A stretch of DNA of 64,000 nt from Reticulascus tulasneorum (taxonomy: Eukaryota; Ascomycota; Sordariomycetes; Glomerellales; Reticulascaceae). The stretch is taken from the NCBI GenBank assembly GCA_001557505.1, contig LSAX01000008.1, positions 1,488,001-1,552,000 on the forward strand, read 5' to 3'. This document shows, piece after piece, positions 9,797-23,014 of this stretch. A model generated the notes under the pieces. That model ran no database searches, had not been told where the DNA came from, and was given only the letters and a program-made list of their open reading frames with translations. Position 1 is the stretch's first letter, and the number at the start of each line of letters is the position of its first letter. The translations under genes and the position numbers were made by a program.

Positions 9797-12589
9797 GATG
9801 ATGCGCTTCACGCGGTTGAACGGACGGTTGAACAGAACCTTTGCGTGGTCTTTTGAAATATAAGAAAAACTCACGAGTGAATGTCGCGGTGAATATGGTT
9901 CGCTAAAGCCTGGACAGCCGATTTGTGTTCATGTGATGTGGGTCGCAATCCAACGTCAGTGGGTCGGGGGCGGGGGGGGTTCCGGCGGGTTCCGCCCGGA
10001 GCGTTCATCCAGTAATTAGCTTGTTCTAGGTCGTTCGGTACGTCATGGAAAGTTGAGGCTCTGAGAGGCGCTCGACGAGAGGAATAAAGCATCGTATTCT
10101 GTGATGTCATAAACAGTGGCCAACATGAGCTTACTGATAAGGTTTTGATGTAGTTCGTATAGGTACCTAGGTCATAGAATTGAGAGAAGTATAATAATAC
10201 GCTGCACTCAAGTGCCCTAGAAGCTGCGGGGCGTCGAGTACTTAATTTGTTAGGGTACAGTCACTGTGCTTGTCCAGCTACTCAAATTAGTGGCGGGATT
10301 AGGCTGTAAATCTGGGCTTTGGGTCCCTGGAATCCACAGCCGTTGGGGACCCTAATTACTGACAACCAACCGAAGGACTTCGTAATCCGTGATCATAGAT
10401 GACTCAAATTCCCACACCACTGGGGGGCCACAGGCTGCTAACTACCTTAAGCCCTGCTGCGCGGACAGCTCGGAACCTGCTGAAAGCTGTTTATATAACC
10501 GCTGAAATACATCGCATAAGCCCTCCAATATCCACTTGATCATCAATTTTAGTTGGCCTGATCATTCATTCATGAGATGGCGCTAGGCAAGGCATAGTCC
10601 AGCTTGCCAAATCTTTGTTGAGTTTCTTAGGTGGCCTGCGCCAAATGATTCCAGTTAAAGGTGAGTTGTTCTCAGGAAGCGTGTAGAAATGGACGTGTTG
10701 GCACCAGATTTCCATGCACCCTCCTGAAATGACGTCAAATGGTAAGTTCATCACCTGTATCAACTTTTACCGCAGATGTCTCATGTCAGTCTGCATTAAC
10801 CTTTCACCGCCTTTGAGGTTAGTTCATTGATAGACTACTCTTGGAGGCCAATATAAAATGCAATATTTATTCGCCAGGTAGCAGTGATAGTGGTCGCCTA
10901 ATCCATCCAAAGTGCTCGATTAATTGACCAAATCGACGTTAGCTCGAATCGGATATGCTGTCCGCCACTCGTCTAAATGGGAGATTCTCGCCTAACGATG
11001 GAGGCTGAAGCGACTAACTAGCGTGGCCGTGAATGACTACATTCCACCCATGTGTCTCGTACATACATCTAAAACTGTGACTGCGGCTGAAGACATGTTG
11101 TTTGAGCTACAAGTTGGCAATTGCAGAAGTCACCTTGCTTGCAATGCTCTGGATATCACTGCGAGTTCTTCCCACTACGTAGTATCATGCCTCATTTCAG
11201 AATGACATATGTAGAGTCATTCAGATCGACGTGTATGGACCATGTGGGCGGGCAAGACATCGAGCAGACCGGCCTATGGCAGTCCTCTCTCTGCGATACC
11301 GAGTTAATGACCTGAATCTTGGCAATATTCGGCCGGCGGAAGCGTTTGATTTCATCCGTGATGTCCGTTGATGTCCCTGATCACGGATGTCCCCGCGAGC
11401 ATCAATTTGCTATTCGAAGCTGCGTCCATCTCTTGCTCGGCTGCATTAGCAGCAATAGTTAGTCGCACATGGCGATGGTACAACTGTTTGCTCCATTTCG
11501 GCAATAAGGTGGAGGCAGGTTGCTCGACAGTGGAAGTACCTAGTATTATCACTGATAATACAATGACCGGGTTCTTCTTTCTCCGGGATCCTTAAGATCA
11601 TAAGAAATGACAATAGCCTGTATCATACAGGATCAAATCTCAGGCACGCCAACTCGATTGGTTCTTCCTCTCTTCTCCCCTTGCCCCCTTGCCTCGCTTC
11701 AAGTCTTGAGCTTCGTCGGCAGGGGATCCCTGCGAATGCCTGCATTGGATTTCAGAACGGACATATATCTGAGCTGCATCTCACATAGAATAAGACGGAC
11801 ATTATATCTCTCAAGTGCAGAGATTCAGATATGGTTGACTAACTGACAAGGATAGGAAGGCCGCTTCGTGGCAAAACGCGTCAGCTATTTATTATCCCGC
11901 TCGAGATGTCTATCAATTAATGCGCCCAGCGCGACTCCGCCGCCTCGGATGAGTGTGGCTCGGAAAATTTACCCAGAGTCCACTTCAGTCGTGCCGGGTC
12001 CAGAATTCCCAAGCGGGCTTCTAGTAGCTGCATTCTAGCCGCGGCCGGAAGTATCCAAATACGGTTGAAAGAGCCGTCGGCATCACCCAGTCTAGTAATG
12101 GTATACATCCACGCAGAGGGACTCGGGTCCTATTGAGCACGAAGTGAACCGAGAATTCCCCCCTCCCAAGGTGAATCCCGAGTTCTTTGAATACAATACG
12201 CTGGCCAAGTTGGTACCATATTTGCAGCTTCACCGAGCCGCCGTGAGCTTGGAAATCTAATACTACTAATAATAACCCGCACACTGTTAGCTGGCTCGCC
12301 ATTACCGTGTCAGCGCAATCTTCATGATGATCTGCCGTTATCTCTGGTGCAATTTGGATGTAAGCTTGACCTTCCATAGAAGCCTTGATATTGCCCCGGT
12401 TGCTAGCGCACGATTACCTATATCATCTACATCATGACTTGCGAATCCTGAAGGAGCCCCATGAGCTGTCCATTGAGTATAGATCCAACTTGCAGGAATA
12501 CGCGAGCATATGTAGGGAAGTGACCCCCAGCACCGTACAGAGCAAGCTTCAGCGGCACTTCTACAGTTCCAAGCTCGTGCCTCGTCAAG
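9797..12589. other. 2.8-kb gene-poor spacer
   Basis: Its left end is the ALDH promoter and its right end the endoglucanase promoter. Short frames occur on both strands (for example 11368-11595 on + and 12021-12377 on -), but none carries a recognisable motif. A poly-G run sits near 9970, and an ACTACGTAGTA palindrome half-site at 11174-11184 recurs elsewhere in the window. No tRNA was seen. Confidence 0.4.
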
Positions 12590-13620
12590 ATGTTGTCCCA
12601 ATTAGCCTTCATTGCTGCTTTGGCTGGATGTACCGTCGCACAGGAATTAACCCTAGCGAAGTCATGGACTGGATGGGACTGGTAGGTTCTTCTAGATCCG
12701 TCTATTGGCGGAAACACTAAGAAGCTTGTCCTCTGCACTTACTGATCATGCGTCCAGTTGCAAACCTGTTTGTGCGAATGGCGGCTCAAGACAAGAGTTA
12801 CTTACAACAAGGTACGTGTCAATATGGTTGTGAGAACGTGTGGACGTCTGGGGGGGGTTCCATCTGCAGTTATCTTACGCTTCTCTTCGAAAATCCAATC
12901 TTTCAATGGTTCCGAGCTACTCATCCTAACTAATCTGGACAACAGGGGAGTCGCAAAGGTGTGTGACAAAAACAACAATGTCCTCAATCGTGACGCCGGA
13001 TTGTGGGCGAACTCGGGCTGCCTCGGTGGCACTGCTTTCATGTGCCAGGACTACCAACCCACCCCTGTTGAAGCCAATCTCTCATACGGATTCGCGATCA
13101 AGACTGGCACAAACACGAACGGCGACAGTCCAGACTGCTGCAAATGCCTCGAGGTAGATTGGCTCACCGGGGCTGCCGCCGGAAAGAAGATGATTGTGCA
13201 GGTTGTGACTGCTGGCGGAACCGGCGGAGACGTCAAAGTCAACGATTTGATTATTCTTACACCCGGTGGTGGTCTTGGGCCATTTGCCGATGGCTGTAGG
13301 AATCAATACGGAAACAATTATCAATGGTATGAGTCTTATCCTTCTCTTCTTTCTTTCACAGTCATCTCCTGATCTTATCAAGCAAGCCTTAATGGCAGTG
13401 CAAGCAAGTAGTTGAAAGCTAACAAGCCTTCCTGTGTAGGGGCAGTAACAATGGCGGTGTCTCAGCTCGAGAGGCTTGCGAGGGCTTACCACCAAATCTT
13501 CAGGGTGGCTGTTACTGGCGATTTAACTGGCTAGGAGGTAATGGGCTAGGATGGGATGTAGTATATAAGCAGGTTACATGCCCTTCTCGACTAACATCTA
13601 TTACGGGTTGTAACGCTTGA
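12590..13620 (+). CDS. Secreted GH45 endoglucanase-like protein
   Basis: Four exons (12590-12681, 12758-12811, 12946-13326, 13440-13620) give 235 residues. A signal peptide (LAFIAALAGCTVA) precedes the GH45 signature GWDCCKP, with the catalytic base Asp at D30. Then come KVCDKNNN, a Cys-rich core (SPDCCKC), AGKKMIVQV, GGD, PGGGLG and the C-terminal GCYWRFNW and ITGC typical of Humicola EGV-type enzymes. It has no cellulose-binding module. GH45 enzymes cut beta-1,4-glucan in plant cell walls by inversion. Two differences matter: the Tyr two residues before the base is Gly (G28), and the position seven after the GGD Asp, where EGV has the catalytic acid Asp121, is Ile (I151), with an Asp at 149. 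The enzyme may be altered or expansin-like. A distant GH45 subgroup is the other reading. Confidence 0.87.
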
Positions 13621-14370
13621 GAAACTTCACGATATATTTTCTTGCTGACGACGCTGGTACGGAAAATATGTTGGTGACTGACACTGGCAGCTGTCGCTAG
13701 GGGCTCTGTCGCACGCCTGCTCTAGGATATTTCACGCACACAAACACCACATTCGGGGCAGGGGGTCAAAATAGATTCAGGGGCTACGATCGAGGTGCCA
13801 GGGCACCCTAATTGTCTTCTTTCTCTTCTAGATAACCCTTTTTGAACGTATGAATTAAATTAAAACATTGGAAGCAATACAAGACGCAAATACATTCTTG
13901 GCGTATTATAAGTGCAGTGTGCTCGTATTCTATTGGCGTCGAGTTGTGTTACTGAACCGCTTCCCTCCACCTTGTTGGCGGAATTCAATAAAATGACGAA
14001 AGCATGGCGAGGATTGAATGATGAAAGCTGTGCGTAGGGGTATAGAAGAAACCAAATCATTCATGTTCCGACGGACAGCAAAGATTTAGAGCCAAGACGA
14101 TAAGAAAATGAACACATGGCAAAAGAGAACGGACGGCAAGGCGGATGGAGAATGGTCGGCAAGCTTGTCCGGATGTCCGCTCGTATTTGACATGAATAAG
14201 AGATTGTGGATAATCTAAGCCAGCCTTATCAAGCCACGTTAAGTAATATGTTCCAGCAATTATGCCTTTACCGTCGATCGCAAAGTAGGCTCATTCTAAT
14301 AAGATCTGTGTAGCTATTGAGAACCCGGGCTATATGTTGCGTTAAACCGTCTTCTAAGGGGTATACATGC
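13621..14370. other. Intergenic spacer between convergent GH45 and GMC genes
   Basis: The two genes end facing each other, so this holds two 3' ends and no expected promoter. It is AT-rich in places (13850-13900) and shows only short frames without motifs. Confidence 0.45.
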
Positions 14371-16563
14371 TCAGAGATTGTGGGCTTCGGCGATCTTTTC
14401 AGCTGCAATCTGCGCGGTAATATATGCAACGACCTGAGGATCTGTGGCTGCAAATCAGTATCTTGGGTCTAACGTATTTCGGAGACGAGTAACGACCAAT
14501 GACGTCCCTTGGATTCTAACTTACGTCCGCTAAGAAGTATTAGTATGCGGACAACGTTCTGGTACCAAATTCGGCAGTGGACACTCACCTTGGGAGTAAC
14601 GGCGTTACACTCAAGTCCACAACTCTCAGGCTTTTTAGACCATGGACTTTTAGGTCTTTGTCAACACAACTTCCGTCGTGTTCACTCTTGCCTATCTTGA
14701 CACTGCAGCTCGGATGCCACAGACCAGCAACATTGTTAGTCATGAAATCCTAGGCGAAATAATTAGGTCACACCCTTGCAATTCGGGCGGTCTGGGGGAT
14801 TACCGTGATGTCTTCATCACTTTCAGATTTGGGACCTATGATCTGCTTGATGTAGTGCGGTTTCATGGTTGGGGTATCCACGATTTTCAGCGTTTCGCGA
14901 ATCGCATCTCGCAAGACGATTCTGTCGTAAGGATGATCTAGGTATCTTGGGTCGATGATTGGGGGATCGAGAGGATCTGCCGAGGCAAGTTTGATGTATC
15001 CTCGAGACTGAGAGTTCATGGTAGTCACAAAGACGGTTAGAAATCCATCGTCGGGGTTGCTGAACTCATAATTTGGTGGAAAGAGCATCCCAGTCTGTCA
15101 TTGTAAGCAGAGCCATGCTATCTAAAGGAGTCAATTACTTACAACTAGCTCATAATTAGGTACTCCCGGTTGGAGGAGAAGCTTCTTAGCCTCGTCAGGA
15201 AGCTCCTTGAAAGCGTCAGTATCGTAGGAAGCAGGGTCCTTCAAGAAGGCGTGAGGCACTGAGGAGAAATGTCCCTTGATGGGACCACTTCCTTCCAAAG
15301 TCCATTGCTTCACAGCTTCTTGATATTTGGCTGGGTCAGAGAGATATTGTCTGTCTGTAAACCCAGGACCCATATGAAAGCACGTAAGGCAGTGGGAATG
15401 GTCTGAGAATCCCTTGCCTACGCCTGGTAGATTCTTGACCACCTTAATTCCCAAAGTCTCGAGGTCTTCTTGTGGACCAATGCCTGACAGCAAAAGGAGT
15501 TTTGGACTGTCGATTGCGCCGGCACATAGAATGACTTCCTTGGTGGCGAAGACTGTATCGAGTGAGACCAAGGTAAATAGCAGGCAGGGTCAGTCTTACA
15601 TTGGGTTCCATCCGCTTTCTCAACCCCGATCGCTCGATCTCTGTCAAAAAGAATCTTGACGATTTTACAATCAGTCAGGACAGACAAGTTGTCTATTTTC
15701 CTGTTTTCTATGAATGCAGATGCACTAGTTGTGCGCACATTATTGAGACTCGTAGTTGGACCAAGGGAAAATCCTATCGGATCTCCATCGTTGGGGTCTT
15801 GGTTAAGCTTATGCTAAATGGGCGTCAGCGATCATCTGATGGATGCGTCAACCAACATTTCATACTCCAAGGTCAACGCCAGCGTCGAAGAAAGCTTTTG
15901 TTTCTTTTTCTACATTTCCGATGGAGATATCGATATCGCTATACACCATATGAGTATATGCCAATCATTGTTGTTCGTGAAGAGACACTTACCCAGCAAA
16001 TCCATGAATTGCTGCGTCCGGTTTGATGTATGCATCCCATTCTGGTGACAGTTCATCAAGATGAAGTCGCTCCAGCTATATGCAATTAGAAAGAGTCTGA
16101 AGGGGTTCACATGTCTTGTGGGCCCTTACCTGTTTCAGCTTCTGCATAACGGACGGAAACCCCCATGCTTCATCACCGGCGGCATCTGCCCAAGCTTCGA
16201 ACTCTTCTCGAGCTCCAAGTGACCAAACCTGAAAGTTTACAGCACTGGAGCCGCCGAGGCCTTTGCCACGAGCCTGTGCGATGTTCCTGTTTGCAAGCCC
16301 TTTCTGTGGTATGGAGGTATAGTTGTAGTCGAGATTGTTGTGTTGAAATATCGTGGAGAATCTCTCAAACGATCGACGATATTCGGGCTTGTCGATAATA
16401 GGGCCGCCTTCGAGCAGAGCGACACTCGGCTTCGAGGGTGTGGATGCCAACCGAGATGCCAAAAGACATCCAGAGGTCCCGCCTATAACATTAGTCCATG
16501 GAACGAGAATAATAGAGAGCCCAATTCACCTCCTACGATGATGAAATCGCAAATTTCTGCCAT
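14371..16563 (-). CDS. GMC oxidoreductase (FAD; choline dehydrogenase/aryl-alcohol oxidase type)
   Basis: Ten exons read on minus (16563-16530, 16482-16130, 16075-15993, 15938-15866, 15813-15600, 15552-15143, 15094-14804, 14749-14589, 14529-14525, 14441-14371) join in frame to 564 residues. Landmarks: the dinucleotide-binding VGGGTSGC at residues 9-16, GKGLGGSSAVNF (GMC signature 1), KEVILCAGAIDSPKLLLLSG (signature 2), ASADPLDPPIIDPRYL, the catalytic His in LWHPSCS, and a second His in PSGHPQVVAY. The second His appears only if exon 9 is a 5-nt micro-exon and the later of two AGs starts exon 10. These enzymes oxidise alcohols or sugars with FAD, giving H2O2 or reducing quinones. There is no signal peptide, so it is likely intracellular, which separates it from secreted aryl-alcohol oxidases. 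Substrate unknown. Confidence 0.85.
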
Positions 16564-18187
16564 TGCAATATCACCGGAGCCACTTGTTGTTGAAAAGCTG
16601 TCTCTGTCTGGGGTTCGAATTCAGGTAATAGCGTTGGGACCCCGCTTTTAACGAGAAGAACGCCTCTTTTGGAAGCCTTCGGGAACTGCGTCGCTTGAGC
16701 GAAAGAGTCTATCGATTCGATATAGCTTCAATAAGGTTTAAATATAACGGGCTCTTTTCGGCATACACAAAGCTCCGTGTATTGTGGTTGTTTCACGGCG
16801 TAATTCCATATTGTCTGATCGCTACGTGATCAGCCATGTGCACAATTGGCGCGAACATAGGGGTCAATGTCAGAAGATTGGAATCTTCAGTACTAGATTT
16901 GGCAAGCTCATGCAACAGTCATCTCCAAAGTCCCTTTCAACCATCTCTTGGTCATTCCGGCCCCCAAAAATGTAGAAAGATTACGTAGCCCCACTCACAT
17001 ACTCGCTGACTGACTGACTGACTAGCCGGAGACTTTGTCCGGTCCAATGGTTTATGGGCCGAGCGGCCGCCCCCGGGGGATATCTGTACTTGACTAGATC
17101 AACTGATTTAGAGTTTTTGAAAGTGCAGCCGAAAGGAGACTGCTACTGGGATATTCTTTACTCAGAACCTGCTGCTAGCGGGAAACTTGGACGGGAAACT
17201 CGGCCGGGAAACACGGACGGAAAATACGGACGGGAAACACGACGGAAAACACGGACCACATTCTCTCTCATCATTCAAAGTCCTCACAAGTACTAGAAAT
17301 ACTGAAAGATAGAAACCTAGTCCAGTTTCTTCAAGCCGTCAAAGTAGCTACGAAATATCCGCTTCATTACGTCTATTAATAGTCACTTTAGTCCTTTAAG
17401 TCATCCGCTCGCAACATTCTGACCCCGCTGCATTTAGTCCAGACTAACTTCTACAATTCAAGTGTTCCAACACGATGGGTCTCACACACATGTACTACCA
17501 AGGTATTTACTCTGAGCCAGACCACATCTAAGTCACACGAGCAGGGTACATGGTGGGTTTCCGTTAGAACTGCGAGTCGCAGATTTTGCGCCTCTTCCGC
17601 CCTTGTCCACCCGGTACTCTGCTTAGTTCTGCGTTTCGAACTTCGTAATACTTGGCGCTGACCGCCCAGTTACTCACTCTTGTCATGTCAACTCGCCGAT
17701 ACCTTCAGAGCCATAAAACTAGCTTGCTTTATACCCCACCCCTCAGAACAATCTGCAACCATCCCCTCCAATCCCTCACTCCGGTGGCCTAGTCAGGGGC
17801 ATATCATATATTGTAGTCAGATCTACCAGCGATTAAAGACACTCTAAAATATCAGGGACCGAAGCATTGATTCTTGAAGCCTCTATATTACTTCTATGAA
17901 CGTAGAATATCGAGTCTGTCTATCCATCTAAAAAGCAAAATATACTCTATGTAATCTAAGTTGGGGCAGCTGTACCCCTGTTCAGCCCATTCCTCTTGGT
18001 CATCCGCAGTGACATGCTCCAGCATTATTTAGTGTCCATAATTATCCACAAAAGAAACCCCAAGAAACTCCAGAAGAAAACTCTCCCAACATGTCTGAAG
18101 TCCCAAGTTCTGCTTCGTTCCCCTCAGCAGAACAGCATCGCATTATGTTATTTTGTTTTTGACAAGGCGACATAACTCAAGAGCCAA
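16564..18187. other. 1.6-kb intergenic spacer with short tandem repeats
   Basis: It carries the GMC promoter at the left and the ABC transporter 3' end at the right. A four-fold TGAC run occurs near 17010 and a 13-bp-unit repeat at 17179-17256. I see no gene. Confidence 0.45.
17179..17256. repeat. Imperfect minisatellite, unit about 13 bp
   Basis: About six copies of a unit resembling CGGGAAACACGGA follow each other with substitutions and one-base indels. It is non-coding in any supported gene. Confidence 0.65.
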
Positions 18188-21100
18188 TCAGGCTGCGGCT
18201 GTTCCTTGAGAAGGACCCTTCTCTGTGTCTGTTGGTTTCTTCGACGCTGACTTTTTGCTCTTCAAAGAACCAAGATTCCACTTCGCGACGCGGAAGATGT
18301 AGTACGACAAGACGGCAACGACAATATTGAAAATTACGTATACCCACATAATACCGAAATTTCGCCAACGCTCACTCCAGAAGATGTTAGAGCCTGCCAT
18401 GAATTGATCGGCAACGGTGAGGGCGCAGTATTGGCATTGTGACGTGTCGTTGGGGTTCTGCAGCTGCCCGGGTGCCGTCGCTAGGAAGTCTGCAAGGTAC
18501 TGGCCGCAAGTCTCGCCGGCCGGCGGGTCGAAGATAGACGTCTCTGTGGTAGAACAGGCGACAAGTCTTCCATGCAGTTGAGTCGACACGATGCCTCCAA
18601 TCCAATATGTAAAAGGCGAAACGCGGTACATAAAGATCCAGAAGCGAGGAAGAGCACTAGGCGACTGTATAACTCCACAAAACATGAGACTGAATACTAT
18701 CAGAAGGGTAAGGACACCGGCCGCGGTTTGGACATCCGGAAACGCTGCTATGGTCATGTGTGCAAATGAGCTAGCATAGATAAAGAACTGGATCAGGAAG
18801 AGCAGAACTAAAACTTGGCGGCTGGAGCTTTGCACACCGGCAACGGGATAGTAGACGCAAGCGAAGACGAGGATGCCCGTGATGATCTGGTACGGAATTT
18901 CGACAAGGATGTTGGCAATCAAAAAAGCCTTCCAAGAATAGGCCTTGCTAGGACGCTCGCGAACCTCATACAGTGAGCGTTGAGATACAAACATCGGTTG
19001 GATCTAATTAGATTGTTAGCTATGACAATGCTGGTTGAGCATCGTGACGTACCTGTTGGACAACTGTGGTGAACATTGTCGTGATCATGAATACCGAGAA
19101 CAAGACCGTCTGCATACCAGCCTGCGAGGTATCGGCCCTGAAAAATGAGAAGCCTATAAAAAGTCCAGCGCATATTCCCAGCATCCATTTCGAGAATATG
19201 TAGGCAGGCATTCTCCAGTACTGTTGAAACACTCGGACGGTGACGGCTTTCAGCTGTGCGGTGAACGGCATAGCAAACTCCGCATGGGCATTCGGTCCTT
19301 CTTCTCCGTCCTCCTGCTCGTTGATTCTCTCGGCATGCATTTGGTCAATGTCTACCTCGACTTGACGGCGCTCTTCGCTCGATTTCCATATTTCATGCCA
19401 GTCCTGTGCTCCACCGTTGGCGCTATTGGCAACAATCTCCAGCATGTATTCGGCAGGGTTCTCTTGAGAACCGCATTTTCGGGCTCCGTTGGATTCGAAA
19501 TAATCGAGGAGAAATCGGGAATTCTCTCCCACATTACCGAAATAGACTGTCTTTCCGCCCTTGGCAAGGAAGAGCAGTCGATCGAATTCTTGGAAGAGGA
19601 TGGCACTAGGCTGATGAACCGTGCACAGTACAGCTTGGCCTGCGTCTGCGAGCTTGCGAAGGAAGGCACAAATAGCCCATGAACTCTGCGAATCGAGGCC
19701 ACTAGTAGGTTCGTCGAGAAACAAAAGCAGTTTTGGCTTTGCTGCTAGTTCGACGCCGATTGTGAGCAGCTTTCGCTGCTCGACATTTAACCCCTCTCCT
19801 GGTACTCCCACAATCGCGTTGGCAAAATCTCCCATTCCCAACATCTTGATCACCTCTTCCACGTACTGAAACTTCTCTTCTTTGCTCACAGAATTAGGCT
19901 GACGAAGCTCCGCACTGAACTGTAAGCTTTCTCGGACGGTGGCCGTCTCCAGGTGCAGATCTTGTGTCTCAGTCAGTTTATGAATTCTACCACCAGCAAA
20001 GAACACGTACCTTGTTGCTGAACATAACCAGTCTTGCGTTGAAAACTGTCATCAAGAGGCTTCCCATTGACGAACATGTCACCAGTAATAACGCCCATTG
20101 TTGTCCGCTGGGCAAGCACGTCGAGAAGAGTTGTTTTACCAGCACCGCTAACTCCCATGAGTGCCGTGAGCGTACCCGGCTTGACCCACCCCGACACATG
20201 ATCCAGCAATCGTCGAGGCTCGTCCTTAATGTGAATGTCATAAACAATATCTCTCCATGTGAAAATATCCTTTTGAGGCTCGATCGCTCTTACTTCCGTG
20301 TCCTGGGAGTCTGTCTTCGTGTCTGTGGTCGATGATATCTCTTCATCTGCTGATGTCTGGTTTCCCTTCTGTAGATATGCTGGAACATGACCCCGCTGAA
20401 ACACCAGTACCTCTGCAACGCTGCCCGTGGACGAGTTTAACTCGGTGGCAACGAAGTAGAGAACCATGAAGAAAACAAGGAAGGCCATGAGAATACCAAA
20501 GTTGCGCCAGATATTGGAATTATAATACCGGTAATTCGCTTCGATGAAATCATCCCCGCTAACAGTAGACTGCCCAGCAACTGCGCCCACAATCGAGCAA
20601 ATCCAAGAATCCCCATCCGGGGGTGAGTAGGACGGCACTCCGCTTGAGCAGGCGAAGTTTCTACCGTGGAATTCGTTCGCAATAACAATTTCGAAGGCAA
20701 AGTAAAGCGGATTTATGTAACGAAGCCAACTAAACCAAACGCGCATCTGAGGCACGGCTATGACGAAGCCGGTATAGATAACGAGGGCTAGAATCAGCAC
20801 GCCTGACAGGGCCATGGCCTGAGACACAGTCTTCGTAACCGCGGCCATTGTCCTAAACATGGCGCTCATGACAAAAGTAGACACGAAAGTGATTAGGAAA
20901 TAGAGGAAGAATGCCCCGGGCTCCCGTCGCAAATTGGCCATAAAATATAGAGTAAGGTTAAAGGCTGCACCTATTATGAACTTAATGGGAACGTCTGCGA
21001 CGATCCCAGCAATAGCCTCTGTGGCGGGATGGTAGAAAGCATATGAGACGTGTTTCTCGACAATTGGACGCTGGGCATATAAGCTGCTTATTTCGGAGAT

Positions 21101-23014
21101 GGCGCTGAGACCATTGAATAACACAGCCATGAACAACACCGAGCCCCGAGAGAAGAAGCTGCCGGTGTCTTCGGGTGTGTTGTAGAACAGGGATCCAAGG
21201 ATGAGCGCCATGATAATGTTGCTTCCAGCATTCGTTGCGGTTGCTGATATATCACCCCAGATGCGCTGGTACGCTCGTCTGGTCGTCAACTTCACCTGCA
21301 TGGCAATGCTGATGATGTAGGGCGATTTAGGACGGACGTTCTTCGCCTGCATTTGGTTCTTTTGTTGCCGGAGCAGAGTGATGCTCTCTCCCCCGTGCTC
21401 GACTAGGAATTCTTGTTCGTACAGCTCGATCTCAGACTCAAGATCTTTGAACTCTGGAGACTGGCGCCAGTAGGTCTCGAACTCTAGTGGGGTTCGAGGC
21501 ACTTTATTCTCCATCCCTTCACGAGCGCGTCGTTCCTTGGAGTTGGTTATGGAAGTGAGGAAGTCGCCGGTTGTTTGACGCTGCGGGCAATGCCAGCCCT
21601 GCCTCTCGAAGAATGACTTGGCTCCATTGGCAGGACCAAAATATATCTGCCGGCCTTCGTATAGAACCGTGGCCTTGTCGAAGATATCGTAGATAGACTG
21701 ACTGGCTTGATAGATGGCGACGGCATGAGCGCTGTCTGCAAGGTCGGCCCCAAGACGAAGACTCTGCACGAACTTCAACGCTGTTGCTGAATCTAATCCA
21801 CGCGTACTGCTGATGTTAATAAACGGCATCAATGGCAAGGTAAGGAGTATTATCACCTGTTATCCCATGCGGAGAAGGGCGACCCAGCAAGAATCATTTC
21901 CGCAATGCTGACCCGCTTCCGCTCTCCGCCAGACACGCCTCGGACGTAGTCGTTCCCAACCTTGGTATTGACGGTGTGGCTCAGTCCGCAAATGGCCATG
22001 ACGACCTGTGCCAATTTTCGACAGAACTCGTCGCGGGAAACGCCTTGAAGGCGTTGTGATGGTGCTCGTGCCTCCACCGCAAATTGCAGCGTCTGCCCCA
22101 CGGTAAGATGAGGAAAGTGCTTGTCAACCTGTGCGGGGTGTTGTTAGCATTCCTTCCTTCCCGTATAGTAGATTTTAGGAATTTTATGGTACTTCTTGAT
22201 TGTATGATGCTTCTCCCTTGAACTCTTTCATCATTTGGTCCTGCGAGATGCCGTTGTAGTGGATGGTTGATTTCTTGCCAATATTCAATCCATGCAGTTC
22301 CCCTGACATGGATTTCAGGAGCGTGCTGCATCCCGAGCCGGGTCGTCCAAGCACAATCAGGAGCTCGCCGCTTTTGAGTACGCCGTTAAAGCTCTGAAGG
22401 ATATGTCTCTGTTGCTTTTTCCCACCGCCGAAGAGTTCGCCGAGTCGCAGGGGTGCCGTGAAGAAATCGGCAACCGTATTTTGAAGCTGCAGGGCCGGCC
22501 CGGATCCAAAAACATCAAGGTTCTTGAACACGAGTCCAGTGCTCCTACTCTTTACCCCCTCGGCATTCATTGTTTGTATGAGAAGACGCAGCCATTTGGT
22601 GATGTCAAAGTCTTTGTGTTGTGGGTCCAAGGCTGGATTGGTGCTGGAGTCGTCGAAAGCATTAAACCCTGTCCAGTTTCCGCGATCGCCTGCTGCGTTG
22701 GATTGCTGTCGAGAGAGCACGGTGGCTATTCGCTGAAGTTCTTTCATATCCTCGTCTCTGATCATTGTAGTAGTATCTCGCCGGTGCGGCGTGCTGATTG
22801 TAGATTCTTCATGCGAGGAGCGTGTGTCTGCTTGTGTATCGGAGGAGGACCTCTCTCCGGTGTGTCGCCGTCTTCCACTAGATTCCGCAAAGGGTTCAGT
22901 CTCCTCCTCTAATTCTGGTTGCTCCACGCTATTAGAGAGGCGACGGTCAAGTTCGTGCATCTCATGTCCAGACGACGGTCGTCCGGACCTTGCCCACGCC
23001 ATGTCGTCACCCAT
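18188..23014 (-). CDS. PDR-type full-size ABC-G transporter
   Basis: Five exons read on minus (23014-22193, 22128-21857, 21806-20011, 19960-19053, 19003-18188) give 1537 residues, the usual length of fungal pleiotropic drug resistance pumps in the (NBD-TMD)2 order. NBD1 has the fungal Walker [10 protein letters not shown], with Cys for Lys (C229), the signature [10 protein letters not shown] and a Walker B region FSAWDNSTRGLD. NBD2 has the canonical GVSGAGKTT (916-924), the divergent signature [12 protein letters not shown] and [13 protein letters not shown]. Each TMD shows about six hydrophobic helices. The acidic, Ser-rich N terminus of about 110 residues is a likely regulatory region. It exports hydrophobic drugs, sterols or plant defence compounds at the plasma membrane. 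It has a 3.3-kb upstream spacer, consistent with complex control. Substrate not predictable. Confidence 0.95.

Noticed and set aside
16605..16625. tRNA-like T-loop (GGTTCGAATT) near the GMC start
   Set aside because: No acceptor stem, D-arm or anticodon arm fits around it.
22310..22350. Inactivating Lys-to-Cys change in ABC transporter Walker A
   Set aside because: Cys at this place in NBD1 is normal for fungal PDR transporters, which are asymmetric.
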